64,000 nucleotides of DNA, from contig JAFEVB010000002.1 in assembly GCA_032629725.1 (NCBI GenBank), forward strand, positions 2,108,001 through 2,172,000. Reading direction: 5' to 3'. The position numbers and the translations under genes are program-made. This document shows positions 54,437 through 63,539 of this stretch, in pieces; position 1 is the stretch's first letter, and every line of letters starts with the position of its first letter. Below the pieces are notes generated by a model. That model did not search any database. It was given only the letters and a program-made list of their open reading frames with translations, and was not told the DNA's origin. This DNA comes from Gremmenia infestans (lineage: Eukaryota; Ascomycota; Leotiomycetes; Helotiales; Hamatocanthoscyphaceae).

Positions 54437-55276
54437 ATGTCTGGCATCGATTACTGTAAGTGAAATAGCCTCGTTTGCCCCCCTTCCAACTAAACTCAGC
54501 TTCGGCTCTAACAGCTTTCAGATGCTGCTCTTGGTATCACGATCAAAGCAAGCCAGCAGCAAATCAGAGATGCATATAAGAAGTCAGCATTTCCCAATAT
54601 TCGCCTCTACCCCACGAACTCTCCAACCCTCTAACTCCAGCAACCAAGCTGACACCTCTCCAGAGCAGCACTCAGGACACACCCTGACCGCGTCCCCTCC
54701 GACTCCCCAGAACGCCCCGAACGAACCCGCAAATTCCAGCTCATAAACGACGCCTACTACACGCTCTCGGACCCTACGCGCCGCCGCGACTATGACGCCG
54801 CGCGCACCTACCACGGCTTCGGCAGCGGGGCCTCTACCGCATCCACGGCCTTCGATTCCGAGGAGGATATCCCGGACCCTGGGGCCGGCGCCTCTGCCCC
54901 GGGCGGTTTCCCATGGTCGAGTTTTGGCTTCAAGGCGAAGAATACAGAGGAAAAGACCAAGTTCGAGAACGAGCAGTTTGGCGATGTGTTTGAGGAGATG
55001 TTGAGGGAGGAGGGTATGGCGGAGAGTGGGGGTAAGCCTACGGGTTTGTTCTGGAGTGTGGTGGGCGGTTTGAGTGGTGGTGCTATGGGCTTCATCATGG
55101 CGAATTTCCCGGGGTTGGTTGCTGGTGCTGTTGCGGGCAATAGGTTGGGTGCTGTGAGGGATGCGAAGGGGAAGTCAGTATATCAAGTCTTCACCGATCT
55201 TCCGCAAGGAGATAAAGCGAGGCTTTTGAGCCAGCTTGCTCAGAAGGTCTTCAGTCATGCGGTCGGAGTCTCGTGA
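54437..55276 (+). CDS. J-domain (DnaJ/Hsp40) protein with glycine-rich hydrophobic C-terminus
   Basis: Exons 54437-54455, 54522-54582 and 54664-55276 (230 aa); introns 66 nt (GTAAGT...TTTCAG) and 81 nt (GTCAGC...CTCCAG). The J-domain is assembled only by splicing: DYYAALGITIKASQQQIRDA, YKKAALRTHPDRV with the His-Pro-Asp signature, then FQLINDAYYTLSDPTRRRDY. The middle is Gly/Ser/Asp-rich. The C-terminal half (FWSVVGGLSGGAMGFIMANF, LVAGAVAGNRLGAVRD) is hydrophobic and Gly-rich and may associate with membrane. J-proteins stimulate Hsp70 ATPase. The first exon codes only six residues and one base. Confidence 0.9.
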
Positions 55277-55600
55277 ATACAACGATTTGGAATGGAAGAG
55301 AGTCGAGCTTGGATGTCGGTGCATGGCGCTAAGGGTTTGAAATTTGGGCTAGTGAACAATATTCTTGGGCGGGAAATGAAGAACGGGACATCCATTCAGG
55401 GACGTGGTTTACGCAGCTAGATATCCAATGAAAAACACTTCATCAGAGCCCGTCCCTTTCAAGTGTGGAATGAAAAAGGGGCAAATTACTCGCTTAAGCA
55501 ACTTCGGAGTTTAGGGGTCATTATGGAACTCTCAGCTGGTACCCGAAAGAGGAGGGCCTAGTGGCTCTACTTGAGCGCGACAAATGTCCAAGCTTTGATT
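55277..55600. other. Intergenic, no gene seen
   Basis: 3' region of the J-domain gene up to the MITE. Nothing supported. Confidence 0.5.
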
Positions 55601-55799
55601 CCTATAGTGTTCTACGGCCGTCTCCACAAAAGCTTCTTTGTCCTTATGCTGGATAGAAAAAGCCGGCACTCCCCATCGTTAACTTTTAATTTTCCACGCC
55701 CCCTGGCACATTTTAAATTGTTGCCGCTTCTTCCATTCACTGCAATTCTTGCAGCGCAAGGCTCATTCTTTTTGTAGGGATGCCGTAAAACACTATAGG
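55601..55799. mobile_element. 199-bp MITE with ~18-bp terminal inverted repeats
   Basis: Left end CCTATAGTGTTCTACGGC; the right end read on the other strand is CCTATAGTGTTTTACGGC, one mismatch. It is flanked by ATT on both sides, a possible 3-bp target duplication. There is no coding capacity, so it must be mobilised in trans. Internal GGCACATTTTAAATTGTTGC recurs in the copies near 12.1 and 46.3 kb. Superfamily not assignable by eye. Confidence 0.75.
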
Positions 55800-55801
55800 A
55801 T

Positions 55802-56100
55802 TTAAGGACCATCAGAGTTCCCAAGCTGCAGAAACACCATAAGCACCGCCGAGTACCTACCACGCATTAGCCACGATCTCATTCCAAAACAGAAGAGCAC
55901 TTACGCCGCAGTGGCCGCCAAAGTCTCAAACGGCTTCGCAACCGTCACAGCTGACAGCATAGCCAGAAACCCAACAATGAAAACCGTAATAACGACAAGT
56001 TTGCGTGTTGAATCCTTCATAATATCCAGTAGGATCCAAGCATGGAGTCAGACGCGAGCAGGGGACGACGACGCACATAAGGTACGCTCTGAGAGAGCAA
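55802..56100 (-). pseudogene. Remnant of a DUF6594-like membrane protein gene
   Basis: From ATG 56020: MKDSTRKLVVITVFIVGFLA (membrane helix), then KPFETLAATAA. A 48-nt intron (55904-55857, GTAAGT...GGTAG) follows, then YSAVLMVFLQLGNSDGP and TAA at 55804-55802, 56 aa in all. The ATAAYxAVLxVF ending is characteristic of the C-terminus of DUF6594 proteins, common in ascomycetes. Upstream the same frame reads LHAWILLDI after an in-frame TGA (56050-56048) that could be a mutated Trp codon, and before it IIALSERTLC. The large N-terminal part is not found, so I read it as a 3' remnant; a real 56-aa membrane microprotein is possible. The MITE begins three bases past the stop codon. Confidence 0.45.
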
Positions 56101-56682
56101 TAATTTTCATAACGTAATTCAAAGGTCTAAATTCACAAACAAAACAACAAACGCAACGTTTCATGGAACCTGTGAAGTCGCAAGCAGTAAATACTTCCCG
56201 CACCGACATACTCTCAGTATCACCCACCGAGGTTGCGGAAGTCTGGTGAGAGGTAAAATCGATCGATGAAGATTGAATACTTAAGTCTAAGAACGTACTT
56301 ACATCACCACCCCCGAGTCCCAAATGAGCAAGCACGCATTATATATGGCTGGAGTGTCAAAGCAACTCCTGCCCTCCTTCGATCCTTCCGTTCAACAACA
56401 GCAACTGCGGAATAGCTTACCATAATTCAACACAAGCTCTCTGCAGTACACGAACACGTAAGCTTTTAAAACAATCACGAGAAAGAGTAAAAACAGCAAA
56501 AAACAGCAAGTAGTAACATTTGATCAATACCAAATTCCGTTTTCCACCACCATTCTTTCCATCAAACCATACAAACTCCACACCCTAAAGAAATCCACCC
56601 TTCGCCCCGCCTTACCTCCTCCATCACTCCATTCGTAAAATCCCCCAATCCTATTTCCATTTCCCACCACCGATTCCTCGAA
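56101..56682. other. Intergenic, no gene seen
   Basis: Possible further decayed sequence of the DUF6594-like gene and the 3' region of the con-10-like gene. No clear coding signal. Confidence 0.45.
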
Positions 56683-57120
56683 CTAAGCTGCTCGAGCATG
56701 ACCTCCTTTACTAGCAATCTCCCTAACCTCCTCCGTCGGCCTATTCGCAAAGTTCCCCGGGTTGCCATTTCCTGCCAACTCTGGCTCTGGTTCGTGCAAC
56801 TGCGCAGCTCTCGCCTGTCCCCCCTTACTAGCAATCTCCCTAACCTCCTCCGTCGGTCTATTCGCAAAGTTCCCCGGGTTGCCATTTCCCGCCAACTCTG
56901 GCTCTGGTTCGTGCAACTGCGCCGCGCGAGCTTGTCCGCCTTTGCTGGCAATCTCGCGCACTTCTTCTGTAGGCCGGTTGGCGAAGTTTCCGGGGTTGTC
57001 GGACGTGGTGGAGGTAGAGGTGGCGCCTGAGCCTTGGGAAGCATGACCGCCTTTGCTGGCGATTTCACGGACTTCTTCGGTGGGGCGGTTGGCGAAGTTT
57101 CCGGGGTTTGTGGATGCCAT
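56683..57120 (-). CDS. con-10: Con-10-like KGG-repeat stress/conidiation protein
   Basis: Single exon, 145 aa. It has four repeats of NPGNFANRPTEEVREI followed by ASKGG(H/Q)A, the KGG motif shared by Neurospora conidiation-specific protein 10 and bacterial stress-induced proteins. Neurospora CON-10 has about 86 aa and two motifs, so this copy is expanded. Repeats 2 and 3 lie in near-identical units that include AAQLHEPEPELAGNG. The protein is small, hydrophilic and without membrane segments. In Neurospora the family is expressed during conidiation and is light- and desiccation-responsive; the molecular role is unknown. A TATA box lies about 145 bp upstream. Confidence 0.92.
   Translation of the reverse strand: MASTNPGNFANRPTEEVREIASKGGHASQGSGATSTSTTSDNPGNFANRPTEEVREIASKGGQARAAQLHEPEPELAGNGNPGNFANRPTEEVREIASKGGQARAAQLHEPEPELAGNGNPGNFANRPTEEVREIASKGGHARAA
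56716..56949. repeat. 117-bp tandem duplication inside the con-10-like gene
   Basis: Two adjacent 117-bp units coding 39 residues each are almost the same at the DNA level (for example both carry CCTAACCTCCTCCGTCGG on the plus strand), with few, mostly silent differences. The other two KGG repeats use different codons, so this duplication is recent or homogenised. Confidence 0.75.
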
Positions 57121-57861
57121 GTTGAAGGTGATTGATGTGCTGTGATGTGATGTAGGCTGAAGATTCCTTCGTCTGTGTTTGTGTTGGAGAGATGTGATTT
57201 GGATTGAATTTGTTTGAGATTATTAAAATGCGAGGGCAGATTTCCAGATTTCCAGATGCGCAGGTTATTATATAGCCCTAACCTGCCCCTCCATTCCCTT
57301 TCCCTGATCATTGCCTCAGACATGTATGATATAATGCAATCCATCCATGCAATTCCTAAAACAAGGCACCAGCACCACATATCAGAAATGACGAAGTTAC
57401 AAAAAAGACATCCATGTAGCTTCCTAGGCAACAAACAAGGATCCAAACCAACCAAACACAATTCAAGTTACACGTTACACGTCAGACGCGGCCGATCTTT
57501 GGCAGCAAAGTAAACAAAACGCCATATCACGACGGATTCCCAAAATGAAACCCTTGTCGATCACTTATGTGAGCAGCCTACGAAATAACGTCAGAAGCCT
57601 GAAAACAAGTTTTATATCATGCGGCGCCACTGTTTCCTGTACTTCCCCGCAATTGGCGATCCCCGTGCCTGCCAATCACTTGGCGGCAGAAATGCACTCA
57701 ACATCGTGGATGAACAGATGACAAGGGGAATATTATTGTAAGAGGAGTTGAAGTCACAATTATGATAAACCACTTGGATTACGAGACAAAGAAAGATCCA
57801 TTAAAAAGCACTAGAGTCTATATGTTGCAAACCCATGCAATGCAATGCAAAGAAAACACCA
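57121..57861. promoter_or_regulatory. Con-10 promoter and intergenic region
   Basis: Holds the TATATAA box (minus strand, 57273-57267) of the con-10-like gene. The rest, up to the 3' end of the next gene, shows no coding signal. Confidence 0.45.
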
Positions 57862-59040
57862 CTATCTCTTCCCCTTCCTCCTACTACTCCCACCGACAGG
57901 TTTCCTTGCAACGACAGCTTTCTCCTTCTCCTTCTCCTCCACATATACCTGCACCCCATTTCCCAGATCATCGCTCTCGTCGTCTTCCGCATCGCTGCTG
58001 CTCTCGCTATTCGCAAGTTCATCACGATGCGAGCTCTTTCTGCGCAGTGCGGGATCTGAAGCCCTGGCTGCAGCAGGGTATTTGGATTCGGGTGGACTGC
58101 GTCGAAGAGATGAGTAGGCAATCTCGGGACCAGAGACATTGTGCCGGCTGTATTGTTGGGGAATGGGTGGTAGCTGTACGGAAGAAGTTTGGTACACGGA
58201 AGATTGTGAAGAGACTGAGCTTCGGCGTGAGTGAGCTGGTAGCCAGCTTTGTTCGTCTGGTAACGGCCGGCGAGAGCTGCTGCTGGAAGACGAGGTGGGA
58301 CGCATGCCGTCAGAGTAATGTCTATTAGAGGACCCTGTTGGGTAGCCTAATTGTGGGGGTGGCTCGCCGCGTGAATGGCCAGAGGACGCTGGGCGTTGTC
58401 GAGTAGGTGAGTTGCGAGTACCTTGTGGAGGATATTGGCCAATTGGAGCATAAGTAAGTCCGTCAGGTCCAGCAACCAACATTCCAGGAGGATTTGCGGC
58501 TGCGGGAGGATGTGGTTGAATCTCTTCCAATCTTTTGGATTTTCCCTTCCGGCTGCTTGGTTGTGCAATAGGCACCGTGATGAGGTTTCGGTCACGATCA
58601 CTTCGCCGTCTCTTTTCGCTCCCACTTCCACCACTTGAACCACTGCCTTTCCCATTTCTTGTCGTTGCAGCTGCCTGCATCCTCTTTCGTCTTTTCTCTA
58701 ATGCATCCAGCTCATCCTGATTAAGTTTCACCTCCCTTTTCCCCTTTTCCTGTGCGCGCCGAATCCGAGCAAGCGCAGACTGTACAAGCGCCTCCTCCTT
58801 ATCACGCAAAGCAATCTGCAACGCATCTGTTCCCTCCACCTCAGATATTGCTGAGTCAGAAGAAGACTCCTCAGTGTCATAAGTATAACTCCTTCGCGCC
58901 CTAGAAGACGAGGACAAATCTATCCCCGTGAAATGAAGTGGATCGCTAGCAAATCGTTTTTTCTCAAAATCTAACCCAACGCCTTGTGTATCTGTATCGT
59001 CACTATCGAGCTCCTCCACGCGGACCTCGTTCTGCCACAT
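57862..59040 (-). CDS. Disordered Ser/Arg/Pro-rich protein of unknown function
   Basis: Open frame ending at 57862; the first in-frame ATG is 59040 (MWQNEVRVEELDSDDTD), giving 392 aa. The frame is open further upstream to a TGA near 59166 with coding-like sequence (GGRPRSPKSV, GRPPGAKGSKRRKQWERE) but no ATG, so an upstream exon or non-ATG start is possible. Features: acidic head, a helical segment near residues 75-125 (DALQIALRDKEEALVQSALA, RIRRAQEKGKREVK), a basic RKRRMQ-type patch, then Ser/Pro/Gly-rich disorder. LVAGPDGLTYAPIGQYPP looks conserved. The tail is acidic, then basic (SSRRKGKR). Probably nuclear by its basic patches; function unknown. It lies in tandem behind the PRA1 gene. Confidence 0.7.
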   Translation of the reverse strand: MWQNEVRVEELDSDDTDTQGVGLDFEKKRFASDPLHFTGIDLSSSSRARRSYTYDTEESSSDSAISEVEGTDALQIALRDKEEALVQSALARIRRAQEKGKREVKLNQDELDALEKRRKRMQAAATTRNGKGSGSSGGSGSEKRRRSDRDRNLITVPIAQPSSRKGKSKRLEEIQPHPPAAANPPGMLVAGPDGLTYAPIGQYPPQGTRNSPTRQRPASSGHSRGEPPPQLGYPTGSSNRHYSDGMRPTSSSSSSSRRPLPDEQSWLPAHSRRSSVSSQSSVYQTSSVQLPPIPQQYSRHNVSGPEIAYSSLRRSPPESKYPAAARASDPALRRKSSHRDELANSESSSDAEDDESDDLGNGVQVYVEEKEKEKAVVARKPVGGSSRRKGKR

Positions 59041-59138
59041 CGCCTGCTCCCGCTCCCACTGCTTTCTCCTCTTGCTCCCCTTCGCCCCTGGTGGTCTTCC
59101 CCATGGGGGCACAGATTTGGGAGATCGCGGCCGACCAC

Positions 59139-59669
59139 CTAGACCGCCTCCCCGGAAAAAGCCTCATCGATTGGTTTGTCCATGAATGAGGCATGTCCTA
59201 GAATGCTGACTCCGCTTGCGCCGATGAGCCATAAAATTGTTGAAATTGGTGAGGCAAAGATGCCGAGAGGTACTGTCACGACGAGGAGCCCAGTGTAGAG
59301 TTGTGACGAAGTCGCGCGAACGAATCCCAAGTCGAGATCGCTGCCTTCCAGCTTACCGATTCCCCACATGCCACCAACCACAAGGATGATGACGAACAGG
59401 AGCAGCCAGTTTGTGAGTAAGCTGTAGATGCTCAGCATAACGAAGACGACGGCATAGTTGCTGGAGAAATGGCCGAGGTTGTAGTTGACTCTTGATTGGA
59501 CTTCGCTGAAGTTGGAGGGCTTTGAGAGCCTCTTCAGGTCGAGGAACTCGGAGATGGGTTTGAGGTTGGCAAATCTTCCAGTGATGGACTGCGATCGTAC
59601 ACTGGCAAACCTATCAGACAGGTTTAGGCGTGACGTGAGCACGTCGAGGGGGATCTGTAGCCGGGCCAT
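59139..59669 (-). CDS. PRA1-family protein (prenylated Rab acceptor, Yip3-like)
   Basis: Single exon, 176 aa, start MARLQIPLDVLTSRLNL. After a soluble N-terminal third it has the PRA1 signature FSEVQSRVNYNLGHFSSNYA, then paired hydrophobic hairpins: VVFVMLSIYSLLTNWLLLFV with IILVVGGMWGIG, and LLVVTVPLGIFASPIST with ILWLIGASGVSIL. The acidic end is FMDKPIDEAFSGEAV. PRA1/Yip3 proteins sit in Golgi and endosomal membranes, bind prenylated Rab GTPases and help their release from GDI. Length and topology match the family. Only about 100 bp separate its stop from the first ATG of the next gene on the same strand. Confidence 0.93.
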   Translation of the reverse strand: MARLQIPLDVLTSRLNLSDRFASVRSQSITGRFANLKPISEFLDLKRLSKPSNFSEVQSRVNYNLGHFSSNYAVVFVMLSIYSLLTNWLLLFVIILVVGGMWGIGKLEGSDLDLGFVRATSSQLYTGLLVVTVPLGIFASPISTILWLIGASGVSILGHASFMDKPIDEAFSGEAV

Positions 59670-60647
59670 CGCGTTGAGGTTGTGTAGAGTTTTGAGGAAG
59701 GATGTCGAGGTTGATATTATATCAATTGAGGGGATGTTGGCAGTGTGAATCTGGTAGTTTCACGTCGGGTTTGGCTGGGGTGTGGTGAATTGAAGTTGGA
59801 GTTGGAGTTGGAGTTTGGAAGGTACAAAGGTGTTGTTGTACTTTTTAGATTCGAGATCTGTTCAAAATAAAAAAGGATTTCGTCAGCTCTCTCGTCACTA
59901 GTACCTAGGCAACTTAAATTCAGGTAGGCAACTCACCTCGTATTACTCTTGGTGACGAAGAGGCGTGATGCTTTTTGGGGCGCAGAGAGGTAACAAAGTA
60001 GATTATTCGGAATGCTGAAGTGATTTTCGAGATAATTGGCGATATCTCTCATCTCAGGGCTCAGGGGGTGAGCTCGATCTTCCGCGTACCCCTGCGGAAA
60101 GGGAAAAGCGCCTTAAATTAGAAAGCTCAGGATTGTGGCCATCGGCATAGGTGTACGGGGCTCCGTAGGTAATCGCTTCAAGGCGGCGTGAGATCCGAAA
60201 CGCCCTGCCTGCTGCTCTTCTCCTCCGCCAGAATAAGCTGAAGCAGGTGAAAGGGAAGGAGGGGAAAATAGAGGTTGTGTGTGCGTCGCAGTTACTTATA
60301 TCAAGCTGGGCCTTTGCGGTCCATGCCTGCCCTACCCTACCTAAGGTACCTAAGGTAAGCAAAGCATGAATTAACAAGCAAGCAAGCCCACTGCTGCTGC
60401 ATCGACTTCCCTTCCCCTCCTTTAGCCCAAGTTGAGGCGACGCCATCCAGTGGAAACAGCGAGGCGACTTGCCCCTAACTGATGCACGACTGAACGCTAC
60501 GCTACTGTACTGTACCGTAAGCGGGTTCACCCTTGTAAATCTTACAAGTAATCCACAGGAACTGCTTAAAAAAAGTTGCCCTCCTCGCAAGAAGACACAT
60601 CACCAGCTGTAAAGTCTCCTCCACTGCCAGCGATACCACCTACAGCC
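59670..60647. promoter_or_regulatory. Divergent promoter region of PRA1 and Erj5 genes
   Basis: No gene supported. Holds GGTACCTAAGGTAAG-type short repeats near 60340 and a TACTGTACTGTACCGTA block near 60503. Confidence 0.45.
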
Positions 60648-61972
60648 ATGAGGGTATCCTTCTTTACCGTGGCCGTACTGGCTACCTTCATTGCCGCGGT
60701 TGCAGCATGGAGCAAAGAAGGTCAGTTTCTGCTTGACACATCATTTCTTGCTGCCCAAACCCCCGACTAACCACAAATTATAATCCCAGACCAAGAAATC
60801 TTCCGTCTACGAGATGAGGTCGAGACCTCTGAAGGACCCGGCATCTCCTTCTACGATTTCCTAGATATCACTCCCTCTGCGAACCAAGACGAAATCAACA
60901 AAGCCTACCGCAAGAAGTCGCGTCTTCTTCACCCCGATAAAGTCAAGCAACAATTCATTGCTGAGAAATCTACCGGCAAGGATAAACCCAAAGGCAAGAA
61001 GCCAGGCGTCCATGTCTCCAAAGGCCCATCCAAAACAGAGATTGCCACCGCAGCCAAAGCAGCCAGTGACCGATTTGCGCGCCTGGGTATAGTGACCAAC
61101 ATTCTTCGAGGCTCTGGCAGAGAGCGCTACGATCACTTCCTCAGCAATGGCTTCCCCAAGTGGAAGGGTACCGGTTACTACTATGCGCGCTTCAGACCTG
61201 GCCTTGGCATGGTGTTGACTGGCTTGTTTATTACTGTTGGTGGAGGTGGGCATTGGCTTGCGCTTTACATGAGCTGGAAGAGACAACAGGAGTTTGTGGG
61301 GAGATATATCAGATTCGCGAGACATGCTGCTTGGGGTGATAATTTGAACATACCTGGATTGGATGGCACCTCGACACCGCCCGTCTCAACTCCCGCAGAT
61401 CATTCGGATCCTTCTGCTCAACCCATCAACAGAAGACAGAGGAGGATGCAGGAGAAGGATGCTAAGAAGGACAACAAATCCGAGAAGAAAACCAAGGGCG
61501 TCAAGGCTGCGAAGGCATCACCTGCTGCTACACCTCCTGTTGGCGCCACTGGACCTAGGAAGCGTGTTGTGGCTGAGAACGGAAAGATTCTTGTCGTTGA
61601 TTCAGCTGGAAACGTGTACCTCGAGCAGGCAAATGAAGATGGCCAGTCCCAAGAGTACCTACTCGACGTATGTTTTTCCCATTCCCTCTCAAATATTCAA
61701 CTAACTTGTTCTAGCCCAACGAACTCGAAAGGCCAACAATCAAAGATACAGCTCTCGTTCGTGTCCCACTCTGGGCTCTCGACCGCATCGCTGGCAAATT
61801 CCTACGCAAGGCACCTACCTTTGCCGAGGACGATGAAGAGGAAGAGGAAGTTGTCGAATCCAGCAGCTCTGGTGCTGATGATTTCGAGGTCTTGGAAAAG
61901 GTCAAGACAACTGCACAGAATGGAACTGGAAAGGCGACGAAGAGGAGCAAGAAGACTGCTCGTGGTCGGTAG
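60648..61972 (+). CDS. erj5: ER-membrane J-protein Erj5
   Basis: Exons 60648-60720, 60790-61667 and 61715-61972 (402 aa); introns 69 nt (GTCAGT...CCCAG) and 47 nt (GTATGT...TCTAG). The signal peptide MRVSFFTVAVLATFIAAVAA is followed by DQEIFRLRDEV, as in yeast Erj5. The J-domain has FYDFLDITPSANQDEINKAY and RLLHPDKVKQ with the HPD signature. Next come GRERYDHFLSNGFPKWKGTG, YYYARFRPGLG and a membrane helix (MVLTGLFITVGGGGHWLALY). The cytosolic side is Lys-rich and acidic (QEKDAKKDNKSEKK; EDDEEEEEVVESS). The type I ER co-chaperone recruits Kar2/BiP through its luminal J-domain. The family match covers its full length; the family's tail segment VRVPLWALDRIAGK needs exon 3. Confidence 0.94.
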
Positions 61973-62468
61973 ATGCTTTGAAGGAGTTTATTTTTGTAGG
62001 ATAGATGGTTTCAAAAATGGTGTAGTATAGACAAAAGCTGGAATCGGAAAACTCGCCTGGGGCATTGCATATACAGTACTTTAAGTTAGTCTACAGCAAT
62101 GGTACAGACTACAAAGACATTCCGAATCTACTCGTCGCGCGGTCTTTGTATCTGTATTTGTCTGTGTTTTAGCAATTGAGCCACCGGTACATTCATTCAT
62201 TGTCATGACCTTAGACAGTAATACCTTCCCTTGATATATAATGGTCAAACGGAAAGAAAAGTTGCGGATGGTTCTTCTCTCAGATGTATCTAGAGATCTA
62301 GGATTCTATAGTACACTATATGCTTTGGATCTATCTATCTGTCTTTATACCAGTATCCATCTAGCAGCAATTCAAAGTAGTGTTCGTTCGTGATTGTTTT
62401 CATTCGTGAGGAGGTATATAGATAGATAGATTGAATATTAAGATATACCAGCTCTTAGGTCCTTCTTA
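61973..62468. other. Intergenic between convergent genes
   Basis: 3' regions of erj5 and the FAH-family gene. Contains ATAGATAGATAGA near 62418. No gene seen. Confidence 0.5.
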
Positions 62469-63539
62469 TTACAGCATACTTTTCGTCTCCCCCTTGGTAA
62501 ACTCAACTCGATTCCTACAAACCCCCACGCCCTCCAGGGCAACCTCAACCACATCCCCATCCCTCAACCACACCTGCGGGTTCCTCCCCATACCCACTCC
62601 CTGCGGCGTGCCCGTGAAGATCAAATCCCCCGGCAGTAACGTCGTGCCCTGACTCAAAAACGCAATCGTTTTCGCGACGCCGAAAATCATATCCCTCGTA
62701 TTGCTGCGCTGCACTGTCTCGCCATTAAGCCTAGTGCTTATCTCGAGATTCTGGGGATCGGGGATGAGGGACGTGGACACGATACCCGGGCCGTAGGGAG
62801 CCCAGGCGTCGAAACCCTTGCCGAGTGACCATTGCCCGCCGCCGTGTTTCAGCTGCCAGTCCCGGTGCGAGACGTCGTTGCCAATGGCGTAGCCGAGAAC
62901 GTGGGTTAGGGCGCTGGATTCGGGGACGTTGGAGCAGGGACGGCCGATTATGGCGACGAGTTCGCATTCGTAGTCTAGGCCGGTGCCGAGTTGGGCGAGT
63001 GGGTGGATGGGGATTGGGTCAGTGGGGCCGGAGAGGGAAGTTATGGGTTTGTACTTTTGGGCGATGGATGATGTTAGTATCTATGTGTTTGAGGAGAATG
63101 TTTGGGAGGGGGAGGGGGGTGGAGCTTACAAATAATATGGGGAATTTGGGGATTGGCATATTGGACTGTTTTATTATATGGTGAGGATTGATCTTGAGAA
63201 TCGCGAGAGGAGGAAATGAATACCTCTTTAGCATGTTGCTCGTAGTTCAACCCTAAACATCGTACTGTCTTTACATCTTCGAATGCAAGTGGGGCAAGTA
63301 GCTTTCGTATATCAGCTACTTGATCCGTGACATCATGTTTGCCGAATATCTCTCCGCGTATGATTTTAGCTTGTGTCGCCTTTGCGATATCAGTTGTGCC
63401 GTGGGGCAGGATGGCATCGCCATAGTAGGTTCGGCCGTCTTTAGCTAGGAAGCGGACGAGTCGCTGTGATGAAGTTAGTTGGAGCACAATAGAGAGGGAT
63501 GTAACATACAGAGAATGAGGGCATTATTCTGGGTAGCAT
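62469..63539 (-). CDS. Fumarylacetoacetate hydrolase family protein
   Basis: Exons 63539-63510, 63463-63224, 63165-63130 and 63053-62469 (296 aa); introns 46, 58 and 76 nt, all phase 0. Exon 3 codes only 12 residues (SNMPIPKFPILF), which complete the family segment before YKPITSLSGP. The start could also be the in-frame ATG at 63524. FAH-domain landmarks: CLGLNYEQHAKE, the metal ligands in LDYECELVAIIGR, GYAIGNDVSHRDWQ, KGFDAWAPYGPGIV, LNGETVQRSNTRDMIF and LLPGDLIFTGTPQGVG. Members cleave C-C bonds of acylpyruvates and related diketo acids with Mg2+ or Mn2+; relatives include FAHD1/2 and hydroxy-heptadiene-dioate isomerases. Exact substrate unknown. No targeting signal is obvious. Confidence 0.92.

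Noticed and set aside
57762..58328. 188-aa plus-strand frame opposite the disordered protein gene
   Set aside because: Composition is the complement of Ser/Arg-rich coding; the minus-strand frame is longer and better formed.
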